DNA of 64,000 nt, taken from Unio delphinus (taxonomy: Eukaryota > Mollusca > Bivalvia > Unionida > Unionidae). Location of the stretch: contig JAQISU010000118.1 of NCBI GenBank assembly GCA_029339505.1, forward strand, positions 7,345,001-7,409,000. The letters are read 5' to 3'. Positions 10,317 to 22,688 of the stretch are shown in pieces. The position numbers were made by a program, and so were the translations under genes. Every line of letters starts with the position of its first letter. Position 1 is the first letter of the stretch. The notes under the pieces were generated by a model. That model was not told the origin of the DNA and ran no database searches. It saw only the letters and a program-made list of their open reading frames with translations.

Positions 10317-11619
10317 TTTGTTTGTTTGTTTGATTAGGATTTTTAACATAGCTGTAACAATTTTTCAGTCATATTGCTACAATGTCTGCAGTAAGGCAGT
10401 TTATAGTGATGTCTAGCACTGGGGCATCATTTCGCAGACATGTATTAACGACCTACCACTTTTACTAAGAGACTCGATATCATCTACAGATCTCTATGCA
10501 GATGACACAACATTATCAGACATCCAAAACACAAAGCATGAACTCGAAATCTCTTTACAGAATGCATTAAACAAGCTGGAAAACTGGTGCACATGCAATG
10601 GCATGGTAGTAAATACTGGTAAAACTAAAATATTACTTATCTCAACAAGGAAAAAAAGGAAAAATCTTGATAGCAATGAACTATGTCTAACATGGAAGGA
10701 TAAAAATTTGCAAATGGTCTGTCACGACAGACTACTTGGTGTTTTGGTAGATAATAATCTATCATGGACTGATCATATCAAACATATCAGTAAAAAGGTC
10801 AATTCAAGTTTATGGCTTCTTAGTAGGATAAGACATTTTCTCCCTGAAAGGCACAGAAAATTATTTTATAACAGTTACATACAACCGTATTTTGACTACT
10901 GTAATACAGTATGGGGTAATTCAAATGATAAAAACATATTAAAGTTGGAAAAAATTCAGAAAAGAGCATTAAGGCTAATATCAAACCAGAAAGAAAGCAA
11001 GGAAAATTTAGCTGGTAAGTTAAAAATATTACCTATTAAAGACCGAATATGTTTAAGAAAAGCCAAATTAATGTACAGGATATCCAATAATAGTGCTCCT
11101 GAATATTTACAATCCCTATTCCAGTATAGGCTACCTGGTAATACACCCAGCCTGCGATCAATATCTACAAAACAGTATAAAATTCCCAAACCAAATAAGG
11201 AATTATTTAAGAAAAGTTTCCAATACTCTGGAACTTTGCTCTGGAATAGTATTTCAGTTGAGATTAGAAATGCCCACTCTATTTCCATCTTCCAAACCCA
11301 ATATATCCAGTGGCTTCTGAGATGCTGTTGAATTAAATAAATTCCTTGTATGAGGGCCTCAAGGTAGATTAGTTCTTAGCTAATTGTGTTACCCTCTTTA
11401 AATAAAGTCATTATTATTATTATAGCATGATGTCCCACCCAGTCACATTATCCTGACACCAGGCCAACCAGTACTAACACAAACTTCTTAATGCTGAATG
11501 TGAAGCGAGGCAGCTGTTAGTACCTTTTAGTAAGTCTTTGGTATGACACAGCAGGGAATCGAACCCACGACCTCCCGCTTCCATGACAGACGCTCTGACC
11601 ACTAGGCCACCGGAGTGGT
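10317..11619 (-). mobile_element. SINE family 1, split by a LINE
   Basis: A tRNA-headed SINE on the minus strand. The head at 11619 downward reads CCACTCCGGTGGCCTAGTGG (A-box region) and GGTTCGATTCC (B box). The tail near 10320-10340 has AAAATCCTAATCAAACAAAC. Direct repeats of TGTGAATTGTGGA at 10304-10316 and 11620-11632 flank it: a perfect 13-bp target duplication. SINE sequence resumes at 11424 with AGCATGATGTCCCACC after stopping at 10443 with CAGACATGT, and the LINE fills the gap. Confidence 0.9.
10444..11423 (+). mobile_element. 5'-truncated CR1/Jockey-type LINE, RT C-terminal part
   Basis: An open frame runs from 10444 to the TGA near 11331. It starts INDLPLLLRD and carries the reverse transcriptase catalytic motif LYADDTT, then RLLGVLVDNNLSWTDHI, the thumb-type LPERHRKLFYNSYIQPYFDY and CNTVWG. 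These motifs are typical of the CR1/Jockey superclade of non-LTR elements. The endonuclease and N-terminal RT are missing. A 3' UTR ends with AATAAAG and an (ATT)n tail at 11411-11423. No clear target duplication. The frame is still open, so the insertion is fairly young. Confidence 0.9.
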
Positions 11620-11632
11620 TGTGAATTGTGGA

Positions 11633-11807
11633 ATTCTTTGCAATGACAGCAAAGACTTGAAAGTCTTAATACTGTTTACTTCCTTAATTATTGCCATGTT
11701 TCTTTTATAATTTCATGGTGTTTTTGTAAATTTGCCATTATGTGTCATCTGATATTGTACAGTGCTTAGAGCTTCAGAAGATTAGGTGCTGTACTAAGTC
11801 CACATTC
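11633..11807. other. Short spacer
   Basis: Nothing recognised between the SINE target duplication and the microsatellite. Confidence 0.4.
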
Positions 11808-11935
11808 TTCTTCTTCTTATTATTATTATTTTTTAAAATTATTACTATTGTTGTTGTTGTTGTTGTTATTAATATTCTTATTGTTGTTGTTGTTGTTGTT
11901 GTTGTTGTTAATAGTAGTAGTAGTAGTGTACATGC
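11808..11935. repeat. Compound TTC/TTA/TTG/TAG trinucleotide microsatellite
   Basis: Successive runs of (TTC), (TTA), (TTG) and (TAG) triplets. Reading frames through it (poly-Val, Leu or Asn) are artefacts. Confidence 0.95.
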
Positions 11936-13692
11936 TGACTGCCTCTCTGACAACTACTTTCACTGTGGTTGACCTTAGCTTATCAGTGATCCTACAGGAC
12001 CTCAGAGAGAGCATTCCCTTAAGACTTCTGTACTAATTCTTAGCTAACATATTGTGTTAACTGCAGAAGTTAATTTTACTTTAGCATACGAACCAAAATG
12101 AAAGAAAAAAAATTCTTTAATAAAATTATAGTCACAAATCAAATCCCCATTCTCACTCCTTAGTCAGATTTAATATGTAGTGGAATTTCCAAAAATGATA
12201 TATATTGTGGGAAATTACTTCCAACATATTTCCTTGTGACATTAGTAATTCCAAATTACACTAAAATTACTTAACTGTATTTGAAGCACTTAACACTTAC
12301 TTAGGGAGCTCAAAGTTTTGCATAAATGGTCACAAATCCAAATGCTTGGTGATAAAAGAAACTTGCTGTCAGTGATTATTGTTATCCTACAAGTTAGGTT
12401 CTTTCAACTGAAAGCCTGCCTGATCTACAGGATGTAACATCTCTCATGGGCCACTGCCTAATACCATATTTAAAATGGAGGCTGATACTAAATTTAACAT
12501 AAATACAGATGTGCCCTTCTACCATAACCCAAACAATTAAATTTATCAAGATTATTATACTGTATACAATTTATCTTCTCATCTATGACAAAGATAAATA
12601 TAATACGACTTTAATAATTAAATCTTGCACTGTAATACAAAATATCCTTATATTTTGTGATTGAGCTAATAATATTGAACCATTATTCCACATTTAGTTA
12701 AAATGAATCCAGACAGTATCTGTAATGTCGCATGCTAAACACCTTGGTCACTAGCAAATAAAAATGGTCAACATATTTTCCTGGATTAGCCTGATTTTCG
12801 GTTATTGTAGCTGTTATGTGTAGGCTGTTTAGTCAATTAACATGTGGAGCAAAGAAAAAAAAAAAAATTGGGTTAGACATTTAATTTGTCCTTTCCACTA
12901 AACAAATTAAAGTTCAAAATTTCTCCACTGATAACAAAATGTTTACTCTTGTACATCAAGCATATGGTAGTAGACATTCTAATATCATAAATACCCTATC
13001 TTATTTATTTCTGATATAAAAATTTGCATTTTCTATGTTAAACCTTTCATTTATCAATATTGATTTGTGTAAAAGTTAATTTGTTAACATGTAAATTATT
13101 ATTAAATTTTAAATATGAAATAAAATGAACTTTAGGTATAGAGGACCGGTAAAGATATATCATGATTACGTATAACATCTATATTTCCTTCCAGAATATA
13201 TACAAATTACTGTTGCTAATTAGAGCCACCAAATCTACTATTTTGACTATAACATCTACAACATTTTGAACATTTAAAGTTTATGCTAAAATCAGTAAAT
13301 AGTACATTGATTAATTTACATAAAGATGCATACCTGTTGTTTTCACGAATATATAAGCCAGAGTTAGACATGAGATGTACTCTGAAAAATGTTTTATTTG
13401 GTGTATTGTCATCTGTACAGTATCATCCTTGTCTTAATCAGTTCTAGGTGTTTATTCCTAGCAAGGAAAAAAGTTAACAGGTACTGCTTGTTTACTATTT
13501 GATCATGTAAACTTTGGTCACTTTTGCCAGATTTAACATGTGGGTTTACTAAAGCTACATCGATCAATCAACTGTGTACACTCCTGGATCAGCAAGAACA
13601 AGTTATCTGATTTTCAAGATAAGAACTTATCTGATAGAATACTAATATTCTATTTCACTTTGTGATGTTTTGTTTTGCAATTAAACTCTTTG
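11936..13692. other. Long AT-rich stretch, nothing recognised
   Basis: About 1.7 kb without a frame of note, repeat or RNA gene that I can support. Possibly intron if the 27.9-kb and 9.9-kb exons belong to one gene. Confidence 0.4.
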
Positions 13693-14053
13693 AGTGTAGA
13701 AATTCTGGGACATTCAAATAATTTGCAGTGAACTGTGCCAACTCTCAGTGTAGAAATTCTGGGACAGTCAAATAATTGCAGTGAACTATGCCAACTTTCA
13801 GTGTAGAAATTCTGGGACAGTCAAATAATTTGCAGTGAACTGTTCCAGTGTAGAAATTCTGGGACAGTCAAATAATTGCAGTGAACTGTTACAACTCTCA
13901 GTGTAGAAATTCTGAGACAGTCAAATAATTTGCAGTGAACTGTGCCAACTCTCAGTGTAGAATTTCTGGGACAGTCAAATAATTGCAGTGAACTGTGCCA
14001 ACTCTCAGTGTAGAAATTCTGGGACAGTCAAATAATTGCAGTGAACTGTGTCA
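13693..14053. repeat. Minisatellite, about 45-54 bp unit, about 8 copies
   Basis: Units begin AGTGTAGAAATTCTGGGACA and continue with GTCAAATAAT and GCAGTGAACTGTGCC. Length varies by a TT/T difference and by presence of CAACTCTC. Confidence 0.9.
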
Positions 14054-14331
14054 AAACTTTAAAATATTCTGACTTCCTACAAATTTGGTTTTGAGAAGTT
14101 TTCAGTTATTGAGGTATTTGCAAATGTGTAATAATACACAGAAAATGTTCATTTTGTCGAAATTACAGGCATAGTTTAAACTACACTTGTTTGCATGACT
14201 TGTCATTCTCATAGAATTCAATTTTCATTAAAATATTTAAAACAGTAGGCTTTTGGCACATTTAATTGCAGACTAATTTTATCCTGTAAGGATAGTTTGA
14301 GCATCCAACACTGAGCAGGTTAGGTTTTTCA

Positions 14332-14650
14332 TCTTGACATATGAATGAGGACAAATGGCATTGCAGGTTGTTTGTCTTGTCATTTGAGCGAAGAAAATGG
14401 CATTGCAGGTTGTTTGTCTTGTCATATGAGTGAAGACAAATGGCATTGCAGGTTGTTTGTCTTGTCATATGAGTGAAGAAAATGGCATTGCAGGTTGTTT
14501 GTCTTGTCATATGAGTGAAGAAAATGGCATTGCAGGTTGTTTGTCTTGACATATGAGTGAAGACAAATGGCATTGCAGGATTTTAATCTTGTCAGAGTGA
14601 AGACAACTGGCATTGCAGGTTGTTGTATTGTCATACGAGTGAAGACAAAT
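14332..14650. repeat. 42-43 bp minisatellite, about 7 copies
   Basis: Units contain GTCATATGAGTGAAGA, AATGGCATTGCAGG and TTGTTTGTCTT. The unit length keeps a frame open for a stretch on the minus strand, giving a repeated Cys/His-containing peptide (THM-RQTTCNAI). I take this as a consequence of the repeat, not a gene. Confidence 0.9.
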
Positions 14651-14871
14651 TACAGCTAGTTTAATATATCAGTGTTGTGGCTTCTTTGATATAAATTAGA
14701 TGATAAACATATACATATAATCTTTGTTAAATGATTTGCCAGCAAGCATTTAGTTCTGTAAATGATGGCTTTTTGTGGTGCAAAGACTTCAGATTAGCCT
14801 ATTGTCAGTTACAATCTGTTTTGGCACACATACCAAGTATTGCTTTAACCTTACAGCCCTTGAGACACTTT

Positions 14872-14979
14872 CCAGGTGTTTGTCTCATAGATAATCCTAC
14901 TACAGTACTTGCTTATCATAATCAGCCAGGTGTTTGTCTCATAGATAATCCTACTACAGTACTTGCTTATCATAATCAG
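14872..14979. repeat. 54-bp direct duplication
   Basis: Two exact or near-exact copies of a 54-bp segment starting CCAGGTGTTTGTCTCATAGA. Confidence 0.9.
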
Positions 14980-15944
14980 CTCCAATGTGTATTAGAAAAT
15001 TGGCAGCTAATTTACAAGTTTGATGTGAATTGGGTCTGATCAGAATTTTTTTTAATTGTAAATATTAAATTTAGGATCTAAATTGTTTTGGTATTCAGAG
15101 TTGAGGGGTTTTGTTTTACTGGGGGGAAAATGGCGGTATTAAACAAGGAAAAATTCTGACTTGAGGGGATTCCAATATAATGCGGTTTTGGTTTTAAGAA
15201 GTTTCAAAGTATATGTAAACATGTAAATTCTTAAAAGTAGGTCTCTTAGATTGTTTTCTTAATTCTGATACATTTCAACTTCTTTTGCTGTTGACAATAA
15301 TCCATTAAATGGTATGAGAGTATGTGGGAGGTTAAATGCCTGATCACTGCCACCAAAACACATCCGGTTTTGTGCATTTTTTGCAATTGTTTGATGGAAT
15401 GTGAGGCCTGATGTGTTGGCAGTTGAAGTGGTGGAAAGATGTTTTTCTCATCATTTGTTTGCTTTTTTCTTGTGTATCACCCATCATTAGATATGTTTGG
15501 TGCATTGCATGCAGCCAAACACTTCCTCACTATGCATTCATACTCTTAGATTTCATTTTTTAAAAATCGCTGTGTAATTATATTTTACTGATAATGTCAG
15601 TAATAGAAAATGTGAAGGATGGTTTTTGTTAGCAGGAATTAAACTTGGGCCCAAAGATTTCCTACATGTTTACATGCATTTGAAAAGGTGAGTCAATCTC
15701 AAGAAATTAAAGTAGTAGAATTAGTTGTGAATTTGGATGATTACAACTGTGTAAGCAGGATTTATTTTAGAACTGAAAATTGTGAGGCTTAATCTCTTTT
15801 TGGAAAAACAAAGGGTTGAATTTTCTGAATATAAGTTATTAATAGAGTTTGGGCTTGAAAATATGATATATGCTTTGTACACAATTGGTTTTTGTTTTTC
15901 AGCATATCATTCTTGAGAAATTAGCATGACTCAACAAATGCACA
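14980..15944. other. Nothing recognised
   Basis: AT-rich spacer or intron. No repeat or exon recognised. Confidence 0.4.
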
Positions 15945-17205
15945 TCCTAGAATAGACTCTGTGTTAGCCATGTAGTTCACTGTCACTGTCTTGTACAGGT
16001 CCTAGAATAGATCCTGTGTTAGGCATGTAGTTCACTGTCACTGTCTTGTACAGGTCCTATAATAGATCCTGTGTTAGGCATGTAGTTCACTGTCACTGTT
16101 CCACTGTCACAGTCTTGTACAGGTCCTAGAATAGACCCTGTGTTAGGCATGTAGTCTTGAGTTCACTGTGACTGTTCCACTGTCACTGTCTTGTACAGGT
16201 CCTAGAATAGACCCTGTGTTAGGCATGTATCTTGTACAGGTCCTAGAATAGACCCTGTGTTCGTCGGAGTCCAGTTTCATTGCTTCATTGGTTTAAACAG
16301 GTCCCATAATAGACCCTGTGTTAGGCATGTATCTTGTACAGGTCCTAGAATAGACCCTGTGTTCGTCGGAGTCCAGTTTCATTGCTTCATTGGTTTAAAC
16401 AGGTCCCATAATAGACCCTGTGTTAGGCATGTTATGTTCTGAGCTCACTATGTTTTAAATAGTCTTAGAATAGACAGTGTTGTATGTGAAGTATGGAGTT
16501 CACAGGATCTTTGTGCCAGTGTTGTATTGGTCCTAGAATTGACCCTGAGCTAGACATGTAGTCTGAGTTCAGTTTCATTGCTTCGGTGGTTTAAACATGT
16601 CCTAGAATAGACCCTGTGTTAGGCTTGTAGTCTAGAATTTAATGTCATTGCTCCAATGTTTCCTTGTTCAGACCCAAGAAAAGACCCTGTGTTAGGCCTG
16701 TAGTCTGAATTCAAACTGTTGTTCTTCCAGTGTTGTCTTATACACATTCTAGAATAGACCTTAGGGTTGGCATTTAGTATAGTGTCTACACTATCATTGT
16801 TCCATTCTTGTGCAGGTTCTACAATAGACTCTCTGTTAGACATGTAGTCTTCAGGTCAGTGATCCAATGTTGTTTTTTACAAGTCCTTGAATAGACCCTG
16901 TGATAGGCGTACAGTCTTGAGTTCACTCTCATTATTCAAGAATACATGTCCTAGAATAGACCCTGTGATAGGCATATAGTCTTGAGTTCACTCTCATTAT
17001 TCAAGAATACATGTCCTAGAATAGACACTGTGTTAGGCATGTAGTATTGAGTTCACAGTGTCAATATTCCAATGTAGTCTTTTACATGTCCTTGAATAGA
17101 CCCTGTCATATGCATATAGTCTTGAGTTCATACTGTCATTGTTCCAGTGTAAATGTCCTGGAATAGACTCCAATTTAGACATCTAGTGTTGAGTTCACAG
17201 ATCAT
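15945..17205. repeat. Complex minisatellite, about 1.26 kb, mixed 55-98 bp units
   Basis: At least 18 occurrences of a CCTAGAATAGACCCTGTG core, mostly followed by TTAGGCATGTAG and then a variable spacer (GAGTTCACTGTCACTG, TTCCACTGTCAC, TTGTACAGG). One compound unit of about 98 bp containing TTCGTCGGAGTCCAGTTTC is duplicated at about 16249-16430. Divergence increases toward the 17200 end. Confidence 0.9.
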
Positions 17206-17451
17206 TGCTCCAACATTGGCCTTTACAGATATGTGGATGTACTATTTAAAAAAAACACATTTTATAGCTCTTCTGTGCTTTGATATTTCAACTAATTTCC
17301 AGGAATGAAGATAACAGAAAAGTCAATTTTAGTTTCTTTCTTCAAGTAGTAAAGATTTATTTCAAATTTTGTAATTTATTTTGTTTTGAAATTTATATTG
17401 ATTTAAATCAGCTTATGTGAGCACCGTAATTAGATATTCTTCCCTTCAGAT
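17206..17451. other. Spacer, nothing recognised
   Basis: AT-rich spacer between two arrays. Confidence 0.4.
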
Positions 17452-17558
17452 GGACCAAAGCACATGAATCTAGGACCAAAGCACATGAATCTAGGACCAA
17501 AGCACATGAATCTAGGACCAAAGCACATGAATATAGGACCAAAGCACATGAATCTAGG
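17452..17558. repeat. 21-bp tandem repeat, 5 copies
   Basis: Units of GGACCAAAGCACATGAATCT with a final A, five copies, one carrying a single substitution. Confidence 0.95.
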
Positions 17559-17989
17559 AGTCAATTTATAGGTTAAATGAAAGTCAAGTACCAACAGTGA
17601 AGGAGCCAGGCAATGTTCAATAAAGACTGTCATGGCTAATTAGCAGAATACAGTACCAGCTGGTTTCTGGCCCTCATCTTGATTATCCACTTTAGTGTCA
17701 ACAATACACATAATTGGTCTAATTATACCTACAAAATGTCTCAAGTACATAACTTTTTGTTTACATCTTAGATTAGCTCTTGTTGTTTTGTTTTATATAT
17801 TGGCACCATTGTACTGTTGTATGTCTGCCAAAAGGAGTCATATTTATTTAGGTTTGTTTATCATGTCACTTGATCTGTGTTTCACTTCTCTGATTTGGCA
17901 AATGAGGGCTGACAGAACTATGAATACAGTTTGATAACTATTGAGACAGATGCTTAAATCATTTTCATAAATTTTCCATGTTCATGAAA

Positions 17990-19570
17990 GGCCTTAAAAT
18001 ACATTTTGCTGCATTTCTTTATCTGGAATGTTAAAAAGTGTTGTTGAAAACTTGGCTCTAAACTTAAGTAGATCACAAACAAGCAGGTTCAGCTTTCTAT
18101 ATATATCATGTAGGTTATGTTCTTTTAATAAGTTTGTCATTTCAGTTCTGAATATTATATCTGTTGGTGTTAACTTAGTTTTCCTATCTACTTCATCTTG
18201 GATCCAATTAAAATCTCCACCTATGATTAAATTTTCCATTTAGAAGTTTTGTTGGTATTTATGCAAGTTTTCAATAACAATTGTTTTTTTCATCTTTTTG
18301 TTGGAATGTATACATTTATTATATGCCAAATTCCAATTTTAATATTATATAAATCGGCCTCGGCTCCCTCGTCATATCTTTCTCAAGCTATTCCCCCTTT
18401 TATTTTTTAAATCATTGCAAAATTGAGTTCAGTTTTCTTCTATGATCTGTTTTTGTTATGGTGTTAGTCCGTTATGTATTTTATTGTAGCATCATTATAT
18501 CAAGTTCATTACATTGGTCAAGTTTTCAAACATTCGATTTGTCTATCCTGTTGCTATTTATAGTTCCTGTTTGGAAGTTTGTTGCTTCCATTTTTGTTTT
18601 ACTCCAGCAGGTAGCTGTGTATTTCAATCAATTATTTTTTTGGATTGAAGTATGGTTTTTTTTTTAAGTACATTTAGATATTTATATACTGTTTGAGCTC
18701 TGGACTGTCTCCAGAATTTCTTTTTATTTTTGAATTTCCTCTTCCATAATTTCTTCCATTTCTGAATTAGTTTCATCTTCTGAATAATTTCTATCTTTCT
18801 CTTCTTTGTCTGTGTCATTGTTGGTGTCCATGTCCGTATCGTCATTGTCATCCTTTTTGTCATCATCCTTATATTTGTTGTCATTCCTTTCGGACTTTAC
18901 CTCTCCTGTCTGTTAGTCTTGTTTGTCTTCCTTGGTAAGATTGTAGTTTTGACTGGTTGGATTACGGTATGTTTAGTTTTGTTCATCATGTTTCCGGGGG
19001 GTTTAATTCCCTTCCAGGGAGGAACTTAATGTGGAGGGAGTTAGTTTCATTTTCTTATTTACCGGCATTGAAGTTACAGGTGTTTTGCCTATCAAGTCTA
19101 CCAGTCCTTTCTCCGCTTATGTTTCTATCTCATTATTTGAGGAATCACCATAGTCCTCTACACCTAAGAGGTAGTATAGGTTAACTTTTAAGATATTTAT
19201 CTCATTGTCATTTACTCTAGGTGGGAGGTTGCTGGGTTGTTTTTTTTAATAGTGAAGTCCTCCCATTCTAAGCCTTTCCCTCCCATCATCCCTGTTATGT
19301 CACTATTTGGGATCTCTGCACTTAATTTTCCGTAGTATCAGGATTTGTTTTGATCATTGATTGGCCAATTTGAATAGGGGTATTAGTTTGGAATTTCCAA
19401 CTTTCACCTGGAGGTTGTTTACCACCTGTTCTAAGTTTTACTCATCTTCTACTTCAAGGTAATTTTGTTTATCACCTACAACATCTGCGTAAGTGTTAAG
19501 TTTGTAAGTTTCTGGAGCTATGGAGCTTTTGCAGTCCTTTGAGAGATGTCACATTTTTCTACACCTGCAT
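17990..19570 (-). mobile_element. Decayed LINE: ORF1 with zinc knuckle, start of endonuclease
   Basis: Read on the minus strand from about 19570: a broken CCHC zinc-knuckle (CRCRKM-stop-HLSKDC), then SSIAPETYKLNTYADVVGDK, then an acidic tract near 18890-18720 rich in KDDDKKDDNDDTD. Below that is a frame-broken apurinic endonuclease domain with NKCIHSNKKMKK and the conserved NLIIGGDFNWIQDEVDRKT at about 18238-18180. No reverse transcriptase follows, so the copy is truncated at its 3' side. Many stops and shifts: inactive. ORF1 followed by an endonuclease is the order expected for non-LTR elements. Confidence 0.7.
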
Positions 19571-20235
19571 GGGACTTGTTAGATTGGTTACTTTTATTAT
19601 TGATAGGCTTATCACTGTTATTTTTCTTATAGACAACCAGTTTTTTTTAGATGCTTATAAAACAATATCAGCAAAAAAAAACTTTTTAAATTTAAAGTTC
19701 CAAAATCTAACATTTTAAAATTCAAAATCTGTTGATTTTTTGTGTTACTTTTCACATGTTTTAAAATTTTAGGGCAATCAATGTGCTTCAAACAGACTAG
19801 CCCCATAAATTTGTAAGGGTATATAACTATTTCCAATAATCCACAATTCTGAACAAAAATTCTGTTATTTTAAACGCAACTTTAAGAGGAAAATAGAGAT
19901 TGGAATAAAGTATTAAAAAAAGGAAATAAACTGATATGTCTTTATATAGTTGCAATCTTGTTTACAAATAAATAATGTCACAGTCACCCATCCACCCATT
20001 TCATGCCAAAAGACTGGTTGCCAAAATAGGATGAGTTTATCATTGCTATTGTACAGAATGCTTTGGGATTTAAAATTAATAATTAATTTAACCTAAATCA
20101 TTGAATTTTTAAACTTTTATTGGTATCCATAAGCACTATACAGAAATTAGTTTTGATGCAACAATAATATTATTATATTAATAATATCTTTAGTATATTA
20201 TGTTTGCATGTATTTCTACCTTCAATATATTTTTG
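19571..20235. other. Nothing recognised
   Basis: AT-rich sequence. Some of it may still belong to the decayed LINE upstream, but I cannot show it. Confidence 0.35.
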
Positions 20236-20425
20236 CTTACAAGTCAAACTGGAAACCACAAAGATCCTAATCTGCCCATAGCATAATAACCAGCAGATCA
20301 AGGTCTGTGTCGTTTGTTCTACTGATTAATCCTAACAATCTGCACAGACCCAGATCTGCTGGTGCATTATGCAGTGACAGATCTGGGTGTTTGCAGCTGG
20401 ACTCACAAGTAAGTACATATTGTAC
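20236..20425. mobile_element. Foldback (MITE-like) element, copy 3
   Basis: A clear copy with CAGCAGATCAAGGTCTGTG, CTACTGATTAATCCTAACAA and a perfect hairpin pair CCCAGATCTG / CAGATCTGGG around TGGTGCATTATGCAGTGA. Ends near CTCACAAGTAAGTACATATT. Confidence 0.65.
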
Positions 20426-20604
20426 CACATATGTATCCAAAGGAACAGTCATCTGACTGTGATGCAATTCTCAAATAACCCAGCAACCATAACCCAATAA
20501 ATTTTGCAGGTGTAAAAGAAAGATGGGTGACAAACATGGTCAGCCATAAATTCCTTGCTTGTGATGTGTGCTTCTGTATACCATGATGAATATTTTGGGG
20601 GAAA

Positions 20605-20880
20605 AAACTCATGGACAAATATGGATAGACCATAAAGAAAAACAGATAGACCATAAAGAAAAACAGGCATGGAAAAACAGGCATGGACAAATATGGATAG
20701 ACCATCAGCTGACACCAGTCTAAAGACAGTGTCTGTAGTTGAATATTATGGGATGCAAGACAGATCTTATTTCTTAACCTTCAGTTAGATCTCAATCTGT
20801 AGGACAGGAAGCAAACCTGAAACATCTTATTTCTTAACCTTCAATTAGATCTCAATTTGTAGGACAGGAAGCAAACATGT
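20605..20880. repeat. Two short direct-duplication clusters
   Basis: Copies of TGGACAAATATGGATAGACC, ATAGACCATAAAGAAAAACA and GGCATGGA within 20605-20705, then a dimer of about 61 bp at 20763-20880 containing CATCTTATTTCTTAACCTTC. Confidence 0.8.
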
Positions 20881-21765
20881 GAAAAGAATGTTAAGTGTGG
20901 GTGTTAAGGGAAATGGGTCTGTCATTTCTCTCAGGCCAATTGACACTCTTCAACAATTGTCTTTTGAATAGGTCCTGTGATTATATGATGCGCTGATCTC
21001 ATTTAAAGTAACTTTTGTGCCCTGTAATTACTCACATATGATACACTTTATAGTTTATGATTATTTTTTGTATTTTATTTTTGTTTTTATTTTTGTTTTA
21101 TACATATAATTTTTGCTGTTAAAATGTAAGTGGATTTCTGCGATCCAGAATGAACCAAAACTTATAATATCAATACAATTTTGTTACATGTGAAAAAATT
21201 CTTATGAAAAATAAGCTTGAAGTTGGATCCAACTCGTACCTTTGTTTATATACTTTCAGATTTTTATTCACTTAATTCGTTTTTTAAATTTTATTTACTT
21301 TCAGATTTGTATTCACTTCATTCGTTTTTTTAAACTTTTTTTTACATACAGCCAGTGTTGAGTTTGGAAAAAGGTTAACCTTGAAAAGAATAAACAAATT
21401 AGTCAGATAATGGATTAAATTTTTACACAATTGGATAAATTGTTTCCATTTTATAAAGCTGAATTGATTTCACAATTAAGAGTTCACAATTCATATGAAG
21501 GTTACAGCGTTTTGCAGTAGCAGTAAATATTTGATAAACATCAAACATAAGATAACCAATAAGAAGTCTGTGACCTTGAAAAGCTGTAAATGACTGAAAA
21601 CTCCAATATATTTTAGCACAAAACACTTAAGAATTTTTGAAGTTTCACTAACTGGACTTATCCAAATGAATTAAACTTGCATGCCTAAGTTTCATTCACT
21701 TTTTATTGTATAATTACAGTTAAAATATTTATAATTGACAACATTACAAGTATAAATAGTATTCT

Positions 21766-21771
<6 letters not shown>
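20881..21771. other. AT-rich stretch with one diverged dimer
   Basis: A direct duplication of ACTTTCAGATTTxTATTCACTT lies at about 21250-21330. Otherwise nothing recognised. Confidence 0.5.

Positions 21772-21848
<77 letters not shown>
21772..21848. repeat. (TA)n microsatellite
   Basis: About 70 bp of nearly pure TA repeat after a short ACACACA. Confidence 0.95.
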
Positions 21849-21849
<1 letters not shown>

Positions 21850-22560
21850 TTGATGTGTCCAAACATAAACAGGCTGTGTAATTGGAGTCTGATTACAGTA
21901 ATAATTGCCTCAAGGGGCAGCATATTATGTTATGATGGTGTACATACATCCACCTGTCTGATACCAAATTTTGTTTCTGCAAAAAAATACTTGATTTGTC
22001 TGCCAACTACAGTTACTAAACTCTGTGGATGGCTTGCAAATGGGGTCAAGAAAATCCCTTGGGGTCTAATCATCCAGGTCATGGTCACTGATGGAAAGAA
22101 AAAATATTCTTTCTGCACAATGACTTAGATTCTCCATCTTTTACAGTTACCAAAATTTGTGGATGACTTGCTGCACTTGTTGCAAAGAATAACATTATCA
22201 GTTTTAGACTAATAGGTCAAGGTCACTGATTGAAAGAAGAAAAGTTGTTTCTGTACAATAATGAGTTCATCACCATCTACAGCCACCAATCTTTGTGGGT
22301 GGCTTGCATTTAGAGTATGGAAGTGTCCTTTTCATTTGGGGATTAAAAGGTCAAAGACTAAGGTCAAAAACCAAATAAAGAAAACGTTTACTATTTCCAC
22401 AAAATATCATTACCTTTTTATATCACAGACCTCAACTAAACTTTGTGGATGGCTTGCATGCAGGGTAAGCAAGAATCATATGAATACTTTGGGGTCAAAA
22501 GTTCAAAGGCCATTGTCACAGAATGAATGAAGATAAGCACTTTCTGCAAACAAAGTTCAA
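21849..22560. repeat. Degenerate tandem repeat, roughly 120-bp unit
   Basis: Diverged units share CTTTGTGGATGGCTTGCA, a GGGGTCAA or GGGTTAAAAGGTCAA block, GGTCACTGA and TTTCTGCACAATGA. The plus-strand frame gives repeated TKLCGWLA-like peptides in three units, but frames are interrupted between units. Such motifs recur in noncoding repeats of mollusc genomes as far as I know. Confidence 0.6.
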
Positions 22561-22688
22561 TTATCGAGTAGAGGAGTATTAAACACAATGGTGGATGTGT
22601 ATTTTGCCATACATGGTATTGTTTTGTCTAATAACAGATTGAATGAGATTTATTTTGAAGCAGTAAGCAGTCCTTGGATACATAGACT

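Noticed and set aside
14262..14634. Repeated Cys/His-bearing peptide on the minus strand
   Set aside because: The 42-bp unit is a multiple of three, so a frame stays open by arithmetic; 43-bp units break it. No start context, splice sites or known domain.
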